Of a DNA stretch of 39,694 bases, positions 35,101 to 39,694 are shown piece after piece. Every line of letters begins with the position of its first letter. The first letter of the stretch is position 1. A model generated the notes under the pieces. The model worked only from the letters and a program-made list of their open reading frames with translations, ran no database searches and had not been told where the DNA came from. The DNA comes from Rhodococcus sp. KRD197 (GTDB lineage: Bacteria; Actinomycetota; Actinomycetes; Mycobacteriales; Mycobacteriaceae), in the NCBI RefSeq assembly GCF_017168235.1, contig NZ_JABFAO010000013.1:1-39694 (forward strand), given 5' to 3'. The position numbers and the translations under genes are program-made.

Positions 35101-38100
35101 AGCTCACCCTCGGCGCCGTCCGGCGCAGGCCGCAGCGCACTGTCGAGCACGTAGACCGCAGTGTTGAACACCGGTCGCCCGATGGGTACGCCGGAGCGGT
35201 CCTGCGCGGTGTACTCGTGGTAGGTCACGTCGACTGCGGCTTCGGTGGGGCCGTAGAGGTTGACGAGACGGGTGCCCGGTAGCAGCTCGGCCAGGCGTGC
35301 GGCAGTCGCCACCGGTAGAGCTTCACCGGAGGCGAACACCCAACGCAGCGCCGACGCGGCCGCAGCGGACGGTTCGGCGGTGAACACCGCCAGCATCGAC
35401 GGGACGAAGTGCGCGACCGAAATAGCTTCGGCGGCCAAAAGGTCGGCGAGATACGCCGGGTCGCGGTGGCCGTCCGGCTTTGCGATCACCATGCGCGCGC
35501 CGATGCGCAACGGCCAGAACAGCTCCCACACCGACACGTCGAAGGTGACAGGCGTCTTCTGCGCGACGGCATCGGACTCGGTCAACCGGTACTCGTCCTG
35601 CATCCACTCGAGGCGGTTGACGATCGCACGATGGCTGATCGTCACGCCCTTCGGCCTACCGGTCGATCCGGAGGTGAACAACACGTACGCAGCGTTGTCG
35701 GGCCTGGTCCTGCCACGCTCCGCCTCGGGCAGCGGATCGCCCGAAATGCGCTCCAGCGCTGCATCGTCGACGAACACGACGTCTGTCGAAGCGCCCGTGG
35801 CGAACTCGTCACGCACCGTCGTGAGCACGAGAACCGCGTTCGAGGTCTCCAGGATGTAGTCGACGCGATCGGCCGGCTGCTCGGGATCGAGTGGCACGTA
35901 CGCACCGCCCGCCCGCAGCACGGCGTAGATTCCGACCATCATCTCCAAAGACCGGCGCATGCCGATGGCAACTGCCGTGTCGGGGCCTACGCCCTTGCCG
36001 ATCAGATGTCGCGCCAACCTATTTGTGCGCGCGGAGAATTCACGGTAGGTGATCGACTGCCCCTCGAAGGTCAACGCCGTCGCCTCGGGGGTGCGTTCGA
36101 CCTGCCTGTCGAACTCGTCGAGAAGCAATGCATCCTCGACGTCGTGATCTGTCGCGTTCCGCTCGGCCAGCAGTTCACGCCGCTCGGCCTCGTCGAGCAG
36201 GTCGAGATCGCCGACCGCCTGAGACGGATCCTCGGCCACCGCGGTGAGGATGCGCTCGACCCGGGCAGCCATCGCTGCAACCTGATCGCGGTCGAAAAGG
36301 TCCTCGAAGTATTTCAGTGTCAATCGAATTCGATCGTCGGAGACGATCAACAGGGTCAGCGGGTAGTGCGTGCTGTCGTTGGATTCGATGCCGGTGACGG
36401 CCATCCCGTCGATGTCCGACGCCTGCGCGGCCAACCCGGCTTCGTCCACCGGGTAGGACTCGAAGACTGTGAGCGTGTCGAAGAGATTTCCCACGCCCGC
36501 AGCCCGCTGTACCTCGGTCAACCCGAGGTAATGGTGGTCGAGCAGATCTGCTTGCTCACCCTGGAGTCGGACGAGGGCAGACTCCAGCGTCTCCGCCGGA
36601 TCGAGGCGAACACGAACGGGCAGGGTGTTGATGAACAACCCGACCATCGACTCCACGCCAGGAAGCCCGGCCGGTCGGCCGGACACCGTTGCGCCGAACA
36701 CGACGTCGTCGCGGCCCGTGGAGGCGGCGAGCAACATGCCCCAGGCGGCCTGAACGAGAGTGTTGACGGTGACTCCCAGCCGCGCACCGAGGGCAGCGAG
36801 CGACCGCGAGAGTCCGGCGGACAGCGATATCTCGATCGCACCGGAACGCGAGGTGATCTCGCGATCGATCGAGGCCGGCGCCAGGATCGTCGGCTCCGGT
36901 GCATCCTCGAGTGCACGTGCCCACGCCCGAGCAGATTCGGCGTGATCCTGCCGCGCGATCCAGGACAGGAACATCCGATACGACGCCACACGCGGTAGCG
37001 CGGAACCGTCGCCACCGGCCGCGTAGAGGAAGAGCAGGTCCTTCATCAGCAGCGGCATCGACCAGCCATCGATGAGGATGTGGTGGTTGGCGAAGAGCAG
37101 CCGATACTCACCCGTCGACAGCTTCACCAGCGTGAAGCGAACGAGCGGCGCTGCGGCGAGGTCGAATTGCGTCGACTGTTCATTGGCTCGAAGCGCTTCG
37201 TATGCCTGCTCGCGAGCGCTGCCGGACAGGTCGGAGAGGTCATGCTCGGACCATGGCACGTCGACGTCGTTCACGACGACCTGAATCGAGGATCCGTCTG
37301 CTGCTGTCACGAACGCCGTTCGCAGGTTCTCGTAGCGGTCGAGCAATGCCTGAGCGGAGCGGCGAAGACGTGCTGCGTCGACGGTCCCTTCGAGAGTGAG
37401 CACCATCTGCATCGTGTACACGTCGAGCGAGGATCCAGCCAACAATGCGTGGAATTGCAGGCCCGACTGCAGCGGTGCCAACGACCAGATGTCGGTGGTC
37501 TTCGGGTACAGCGTCTCGACCGCGTCGATGTCGCGCTGCGTCAGCGAGAGAAGTGGGACGTCGGACGGAGTCAGGCCACCGGCAGCTGGGTCAGTGACGT
37601 GATCTGCGAGTTCGGTCAGCGCCGCGACCCACAGATCGGCCAAGTCCTGCACGTCCGTCGGTGCAATGGCTCCGGTCGGGAACGCAAACGCCGCAACCAG
37701 TTCGGACGTCTCACCCGAGCCCTTCACGATGGCATTGATGTCGACCGTCTTGTTGGCGGGCATATCGGGATCGCCGAAGACTGCCAGGTCGTCGAAATCG
37801 GAGGCCGGTAGCCAGCCCGCGATCCCTTCCGGTAGGTCACCGGTTTCCTGGCGGCCGAGGTAGTTGAAGCTGATCTGCCCGGACGAGAGCTGCGACAACT
37901 CTGCTGCTGTCTCGGCATTGAGGTAGCGCAGCAAGCCGTAACCCATCCCCTTGTCGGGAATGGCGAGCATCTGCTCTTTGACGGTCTTCACTGCCGCGCC
38001 GATGGCGTTTTCACCGTCGAGGTCGATTCCCTCGAGGTCGAGCCGGACGGGAAAGACGCTGGTGAACCAGCCGACCGTACGTGAGAGGTCGGCGCCGGGA

Positions 38101-39694
38101 ACGAGCTCGTCTTCCCTACCGTGGCCTTCGAGTTGCACCAGTGTGGCCGGGGCTTCGACGCCCCGTTGGGCGCGCCAACGGCGTACGGCGACGGCGAGGG
38201 CCGCGAGCAGACCGTCGTTGACCCCGCCGCGGAAGGCGTCGGGCACCGCGGTGAGCAAGGAGCGGGTCACCGAGGCTGGCACTGTGACGGAGATTCGTTC
38301 GACGGTGGACTGCACGTCGGTGGCCGAATCGAACGGCCGCTCGCCCAGTAGCGGGTCCTCGGTGGCCGAGATGCGGCGCCACAGATCCAGTTCGAGCAAG
38401 CGTTTCTCGGATCGGGCCTCTTCTTCGAGCGCGTGCGCCCAGCGACGCTCGGACGTACCCACGTCCGGGAGCTCGGGTGTGGTGCCGAGCGCGATCTGAG
38501 CCCAGGCGGAGACGAAGTCCGGCACCAGGATGCGCCACGAGACACCGTCGACCACGAGGTGGTGTGCGATCACGACGAGGCGGCCCGGCACGTCGCGGCC
38601 GAAGTCGACCCAGACGAAACGCAACATGTGGCCGGCGCGCGGATCGAGGTGGCGCATCGACAGATCGACGGCCTCCGATGCCGCGGCCATGATGTCCTCG
38701 GACTTGGCCTCCGCGTCGATCACGATGTGGTCGATCGAGGAGTCGAGGTCCACGGAGCCGGGCTCGGAAATCTCGAGACCCCACCCCTGGTCGTCATGCA
38801 CGAGTCGTGCGCGCAGGCCGTCGTGACGGTCGACGACTTCGGTGACCGTGCGGAGTATGCCGCGGCGGTCGATGCCGACGGGCAGGTCGAGGGTCACCGA
38901 TTGCACGAAGCGGTCGAAGGATCCGCCGCGCTCGATCATCGACTGCGCGAACGGTGTCAACGGCATACGCCCGACGCCGCCGCCGGGGAGCTCCTCGAGC
39001 ACGACCCTGTCGGCGGTGTCGCCCTCGGTTGTCGATACCGAAGCGAGGAGCGCAACTGTCTTCTGCTCGAACACATCTCGTGGTGTGATGATCACGCCAC
39101 GAGCACGCGCACGGGCAACCAACTGGATGGAGACGATGCTGTCGCCGCCGAGAGCGAAGAACGAGTCGTCGACGCCTACTCGATCGACGCCGAGCACCTC
39201 GGTGAAGACCTCGCTGAGAATCTGCTCGACGTCGCTGTCCGCGCCGCGGAAGTCGGCAGAGCTTTCGAAGACGGGTTCGGGCAGTGCTTTTCTATCCAGC
39301 TTGCCCGAGGGTCCGAGTGGAAGTGCGTCGAGTACCAGAACCATTGCAGGCACCATGTATTCGGGCACGAGCGCGGCCACGTTCCGCAATAGCGCGTCGA
39401 TATCTACCGTGGAGCCGGCGGACGGCACAACATACGCAACCAACTGATCGTGACGAACCAGCACCACCGCCTGCGCAACCACACTCTCAGCCAACAACGC
39501 CGACTCGATCTCACCCAACTCGATCCGCAACCCACGCAACTTCACCTGAAAATCCGAACGACCCACGTACTCCAACTCACCCTCAGCCGACCACCGAACC
39601 ACATCACCCGTCCGATACAACCGACCACCACCAGCAGAATCGAACGGATCCGCCACAAAACGATCCGCCGTCAACTCCGCACGACCGTGATACC
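26184..39694 (-). CDS. NRPS gene A, 3' part (5' end outside window)
   Basis: Multimodular non-ribosomal peptide synthetase; 4502 residues are visible, and the frame is open to the right edge, so the true start is outside. The apparent TTG start at 39674 is only an internal Leu codon of an A domain. Domain order: partial A, T, E, then three C-A-T modules, then a C domain and a 92-residue tail. Phosphopantetheine serines are residues 185, 1723, 2812 and 3897 of the visible part. The first is in a GGDS context, usual before E domains; the others are GGNS. All C and E domains keep HHxxxDG. Pocket codes read by eye give Ser (second A), Thr (third A) and unassigned DLWHLILVSK (fourth). The protein ends in TGA at 26184 without thioesterase, and its last C domain must work with the A-T start of gene B. 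It is the first of the visible co-directional genes. Confidence 0.97.
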   Translation of the reverse strand, partial: YHGRAELTADRFVADPFDSAGGGRLYRTGDVVRWSAEGELEYVGRSDFQVKLRGLRIELGEIESALLAESVVAQAVVLVRHDQLVAYVVPSAGSTVDIDALLRNVAALVPEYMVPAMVLVLDALPLGPSGKLDRKALPEPVFESSADFRGADSDVEQILSEVFTEVLGVDRVGVDDSFFALGGDSIVSIQLVARARARGVIITPRDVFEQKTVALLASVSTTEGDTADRVVLEELPGGGVGRMPLTPFAQSMIERGGSFDRFVQSVTLDLPVGIDRRGILRTVTEVVDRHDGLRARLVHDDQGWGLEISEPGSVDLDSSIDHIVIDAEAKSEDIMAAASEAVDLSMRHLDPRAGHMLRFVWVDFGRDVPGRLVVIAHHLVVDGVSWRILVPDFVSAWAQIALGTTPELPDVGTSERRWAHALEEEARSEKRLLELDLWRRISATEDPLLGERPFDSATDVQSTVERISVTVPASVTRSLLTAVPDAFRGGVNDGLLAALAVAVRRWRAQRGVEAPATLVQLEGHGREDELVPGADLSRTVGWFTSVFPVRLDLEGIDLDGENAIGAAVKTVKEQMLAIPDKGMGYGLLRYLNAETAAELSQLSSGQISFNYLGRQETGDLPEGIAGWLPASDFDDLAVFGDPDMPANKTVDINAIVKGSGETSELVAAFAFPTGAIAPTDVQDLADLWVAALTELADHVTDPAAGGLTPSDVPLLSLTQRDIDAVETLYPKTTDIWSLAPLQSGLQFHALLAGSSLDVYTMQMVLTLEGTVDAARLRRSAQALLDRYENLRTAFVTAADGSSIQVVVNDVDVPWSEHDLSDLSGSAREQAYEALRANEQSTQFDLAAAPLVRFTLVKLSTGEYRLLFANHHILIDGWSMPLLMKDLLFLYAAGGDGSALPRVASYRMFLSWIARQDHAESARAWARALEDAPEPTILAPASIDREITSRSGAIEISLSAGLSRSLAALGARLGVTVNTLVQAAWGMLLAASTGRDDVVFGATVSGRPAGLPGVESMVGLFINTLPVRVRLDPAETLESALVRLQGEQADLLDHHYLGLTEVQRAAGVGNLFDTLTVFESYPVDEAGLAAQASDIDGMAVTGIESNDSTHYPLTLLIVSDDRIRLTLKYFEDLFDRDQVAAMAARVERILTAVAEDPSQAVGDLDLLDEAERRELLAERNATDHDVEDALLLDEFDRQVERTPEATALTFEGQSITYREFSARTNRLARHLIGKGVGPDTAVAIGMRRSLEMMVGIYAVLRAGGAYVPLDPEQPADRVDYILETSNAVLVLTTVRDEFATGASTDVVFVDDAALERISGDPLPEAERGRTRPDNAAYVLFTSGSTGRPKGVTISHRAIVNRLEWMQDEYRLTESDAVAQKTPVTFDVSVWELFWPLRIGARMVIAKPDGHRDPAYLADLLAAEAISVAHFVPSMLAVFTAEPSAAAASALRWVFASGEALPVATAARLAELLPGTRLVNLYGPTEAAVDVTYHEYTAQDRSGVPIGRPVFNTAVYVLDSALRPAPDGAEGELYLGGVQLARGYSSRPDLTADRFVANPFGVGRLYRTGDVVRWNPAGELDYIGRSDFQVKLRGQRIELGEIESALLADDDIAQAVVAVRGDRLVAWVVLATDVADTAVPDLTAAVGERLPAYMVPSAFVVLHALPLTSSGKLDRKALPEPSIESAEFRAPTTPIEQIVAEVFTSVLGVERVGLDDDFFALGGNSLVATQVAARLSAALDAQVPVRALFDASTVAALARRVEDHAGSGGRAALVSAPRRTEDGRPKRIPLSSAQQRMWFLNRFDTASAVNNIPVAIRLTGALDIDALRAAVADVVARHETMRTVYPEIDGVGHQVVLAPGDVAVDLSPISVAEQDVLGAVLETVSEGFDVTSEVPLRVRLLAVDECDHVLVFVVHHIAADGFSMRPLTTDVMLAYAARALGETPDWRPLEVQYADYTLWQRAVLGSEDDPSSEASAQVSYWTSQLSGLADQIELPFDHPRPAVATNRGRTAQFSVSAELHRSLDSLARRHNASLFMVVHAALAILMSRLSASEDVAIGTPIAGRGDAKLDNLIGMFVNTLVLRTEVSPGTAFDELLAHAREVDLQAFAHADVPFERLVEVLDPQRSQARHPLVQVVLAFQNLGHTALELPGLSAEALQFDAEIAKFDVQFTFEEVAQQGGLTCYVSYAKDLFDASTIEAMGEQFLAVLDAIASDPTTAVGDIAIVDDSTRDRVLTQWSSSGADVSVKAATLVERFDAAVAAHPAGVAVRFEGVSLTFSELDSRANRLARTLIGVGAGPDSLVAVALPRSAELVVALVAVVKAGAGYLPVDPSYPRERIEFMIADAAPVAVVTTAEVAAQESMASIGEAGIAVVDPFAAQSDGVEEDSAPVTDADRLAPLRADNLAYVIYTSGSTGRPKGVLVPHRTVVRLMDNTDSSFGFTSEDVWTMFHSYAFDFSVWELWGPLLYGGTLVMVDYFTSRSPEAFRELLVTERVTVLNQTPSAFYQLAELDRARSADAGELSLRYVVFGGEALEPRRLSGWFDRHGDGSSNGPLLVNMYGITETTVHVSFRALSSDSIGSASVIGAPISGLGVYVLDSRLQPVPVGVAGELYVSGGQLARGYLGRADLSAVRFVANPFGGGRLYRTGDLARWVETGSETGSSTPATGELVYLGRADDQVKIRGFRIELGEIEAAVSAQDSVTAAAVIVREDSPGAQRLVAYVVGTVDTESVRAGVAEMVPEYMVPSAFVSMDEIPLTVNGKLDRKALPEPAQTTAGFRAPSTPVEEIVAGVFADVLGLARVGVDDDFFTLGGNSLMATQVVSRLGSALDTSVPVRLLFEASSVGDLAGRVESAVGRGRVELVARERPQQIPLSLAQRRMWFLNRFDSASTAYNIPMALRLSGHLDTDAFAAAIGDLVERHETLRTIYPDTESGPVQQILSAERADIALAVEDTDADSVTGRVMALAATAFDVTSEVPVRVTLFRITQDEYVVAMVVHHISADGSSMVPLTTDLMTAYAARTSGRTPDWAPLPVQYADYALWQREVLGHEDDPDSVGAEQLGYWRSALADLPDQLTLPIDKPRPADQSFRGDRVEFTVSAHTHAALQELARTHNATVFMAVHAALSVLLSKLSGMNDIAVGTPIAGRGEAVLDNLVGMFVNTLVFRLDVDGGRSFTELLAATRETDLQAFANADVPFERLVEVLNPARSTARHPLFQVGFSFQNVAQTALELGELTVSAVDADSGTSQFDLHLILADRYEDDGTPAGFEALMTYATDLFEESTVRSIVDRFVRVLEAVVADPDAAVGDLPILDSSEQRELVSGWNDTAHEIDAAATLVDLFDDQVQRNPDATALVYEGQSLTYAEFDARVNRVARSLIDRGVGPESLVGLAIRRSVELMVGMYAIVKAGGAYVPIDPDQPAERTRYILDVAQPVCVITTSADAVDIDGAIDLADLEHAGTDSAPITPSERLSPLRSGNTAYVIFTSGSTGKPKGVAVAHAAIVNQLLWKHAEFGMDATDSVLLKTVATFDLSVWEFWSALTVGASVVIATADGHRDPDYLLALLREQRITTLHVVPSMLSMLSTVAAGSMPSTLRRVLAIGEALPAETARAFRESNSAELFNLYGPTEAAVSITSHRVGEEDTQTVPIGRPEWNSEVLVLDSRLHPVPVGVSGELYLAGAQLARGYHGRADLTADRFVANPFGEQERSLRSDQVLGERSLRSDQVSAGARMYRTGDIVKWNRAGELEYVERADFQVKVRGYRIELGEIEAALRAQDSVREAAVTVHNDGRTGDQLVAYVVPSATPSDAADDLDTAAIRTSLTASLPSYMVPSAFVVLDALPLNTNGKLDRRALPAPDFAVGEFRAPTNPVEEVVASTLADVLGVDRVGLDDDFFALGGNSLIATQVVSRLGAALDTKVPVRTIFEASTVAALAARIQPLVGGGAQVPLLARERPATVPLSLAQQRMWTINQVDTESGAYNIPAAVRFTGALDVSAFAAAMADVIERHEVLRTRYPDSADGPIQLIGTVADALPDLRPVPVTEAEVYQRVGEVLRGGFDVTSEVPVRAGLFQLDETDHVFALVAHHITADGFSMRPLIRDVMLAYTSRAAGDAPQWAPLPVQYADFSLWQREVLGSEDDPDSALSSQLEFWTQELSGLPDLLPLPTDRPRPARQSTIGEAYEFALGPEISQRLDKTAREHNATVFMVVHSALAVLLARLSGTDDIAIGTPTAGRGEEALDDLVGMFVNTLVLRTRVEGGLTFAELLARTRETDLAAFGHADVPFERLVEAMGRTRSSAYSPLFQVMLTFQNAVSGTFALPGLEVSTLAADEDQAKFDLQLTAIEQFDESGTLQDVRALFNYATSIFTRSTVEKFADRFLRILDAVTQDPSVTLRSIDILSEAERAAFAPKRVARTVDDLPALVSEAAAVDPAAVVLTHDAAEITFEQLHAKLAAVSKAMGATLKPEALVTVALSQLVPGILPALGAEGYAAAVASMIGAAEAVIGR
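26187..26462 (-). other. C-terminal tail of gene A, homologous to the N-termini of B and D (candidate docking element)
   Basis: The last 92 residues begin TVDDLPALV and contain FEQLH, an AMG and [10 protein letters not shown]. They align over their whole length with residues 12-102 of gene B and 12-101 of gene D. The element looks like the first part of an A domain (compare the usual TYAELDARVN start) that was cut short. Its position at subunit ends suggests protein-protein docking. That role is inferred; the homology is seen. Confidence 0.6.
26463..27870 (-). other. Gene A terminal C domain
   Basis: A complete condensation domain with [10 protein letters not shown] at its start and HHITADG. 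No A or T domain follows. It is linked to a 92-residue tail and must join the chain from gene A to the residue loaded on the first A-T of gene B. The subunit break thus falls between C and A. Confidence 0.88.
27925..31120 (-). other. Gene A module 4: C-A(unknown)-T
   Basis: The C domain has HHISADG and starts with [10 protein letters not shown]. The A domain (about 29705-28150) has all core motifs ([29 protein letters not shown]). Its pocket residues read DLWHLILVSK, a code I cannot match to a substrate. Just before YRTGD there is a tandem 11-residue duplication (DNA 28528-28587). The T-domain Ser codon is at 28002-28004. Confidence 0.87.
28528..28587 (-). repeat. 33-bp-period tandem duplication in A4 of gene A
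   Basis: Two identical 27-bp blocks (28528-28554 and 28561-28587), period 33 bp, encoding the repeated RSLRSDQV in the loop before YRTGD. It is in frame and at the same structural place as the insert in A3 of gene B. Confidence 0.9.
31165..34400 (-). other. Gene A module 3: C-A(Thr)-T
   Basis: The C domain ([17 protein letters not shown]) is followed by an A domain of a different subfamily from its neighbours: [25 protein letters not shown]. The pocket reads DFWNVGMVH plus Lys, one conservative change from the classic threonine code DFWNIGMVHK. About 12 extra residues rich in Thr, Ser and Gly sit between A7 and A8 (about 31702-31744). The T-domain Ser codon is at 31257-31259. Thr is predicted. 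Confidence 0.9.
34440..37559 (-). other. Gene A module 2: C(DCL type)-A(Ser)-T
   Basis: The C domain follows an E domain and differs clearly from the other C domains of the locus ([11 protein letters not shown] start, HHILIDGWS near 37060-37089). It fits a DCL condensation domain that takes a D-configured donor. The A domain spans about 36130-34670. Its pocket residues, aligned to GrsA, read DVWHFSLVD plus the A10 Lys. This is the code known from EntF for serine. The T domain has GGNS with the Ser codon at 34524-34526. A Ser is therefore predicted after the D-residue. Confidence 0.9.
37560..39694 (-). other. Gene A module 1 (partial): A(end)-T-E
   Basis: Only the C-terminal part of the A domain is present, with motifs YRTGD (A7), ELGEIE (A8) and GKLDRKALP (A10, near 39280-39305). 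The substrate pocket lies outside, so the residue is unknown. The T domain has LGGDS with the Ser codon at 39138-39140. The following ~450 residues are an epimerization domain, shown by [10 protein letters not shown] near 38545-38565, [17 protein letters not shown] and NYLG. Hence this residue is expected in D-configuration. This is the only E domain in the window. The first ~270 bp at the edge use TTG-Leu and GGT-Gly codons unlike the rest of the gene. Confidence 0.93.

Noticed and set aside
37560..38995. E domain of gene A as an ordinary C domain
   Set aside because: [25 protein letters not shown] and NYLG are epimerization motifs, and the preceding T domain has GGDS.
39672..39674. TTG at 39674 as start of gene A
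   Set aside because: It is the Leu of a conserved ELTADRF stretch inside an A domain, and the frame is open to the window edge.

Overview
This window is the interior of one very large non-ribosomal peptide synthetase (NRPS) locus. All four genes lie on the minus strand and are transcribed from right to left. The DNA is G+C-rich, and the only non-NRPS gene is a secreted antigen-85-type mycolyltransferase. Together these point to a mycolic-acid-bearing actinomycete (Rhodococcus, Nocardia, Gordonia or Mycobacterium type); Rhodococcus is my best guess, not proven.

Layout in order of transcription. (1) 39694-26184: 3' part of NRPS gene A (start outside the window), domains (A)-T-E, C-A-T, C-A-T, C-A-T, C, then a C-terminal tail. 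(2) 26068-4901: NRPS gene B, 7055 residues, domains A-T, C-A-T, C-A-T, C-T (no A domain), C-A-T, C-A-T, C-A-T, C. (3) 4813-3731: mycolyltransferase. (4) 3623-1: 5' part of NRPS gene D, domains A-T, C and the first residues of the next A domain, running off the left edge. Each subunit boundary falls between a C domain (end of one protein) and an A domain (start of the next). Gaps are only 115, 87 and 107 bp, so no stretch over 300 bp lacks a gene. A 14-bp-stem hairpin lies between the mycolyltransferase and gene D.

Reading the A-domain pocket residues by alignment to GrsA, the colinear peptide is: [D-residue, A pocket outside the window] - Ser - Thr - X(DLWHLILVSK) - Ser - X(DVWSQALVHK) - X(DVWDFILVSK) - [module without A] - X(DIWHFAWVVK) - X(DVWSLALVHK) - X(DVWSFALVHK) - Ser - further residues. 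Only the Ser and Thr calls match codes I recognise. Loading module, thioesterase, MbtH protein, exporters and regulators are not in the window, so the product is larger than what is seen here.

Two things stand out. First, module 4 of gene B has lost its whole A domain. The junction lies exactly where two perfect repeats meet, and one of these repeats also forms the left edge of the window; this is either a real recombination deletion or an assembly collapse. Second, patches of unlike codon use (TTG-Leu, GTG-Val, GGT/GGG-Gly) mark shared cassettes inside genes B and D and at the right edge. The mycolyltransferase embedded in a Ser/Thr-rich NRPS locus suggests, as a hypothesis, a mycoloylated lipopeptide.
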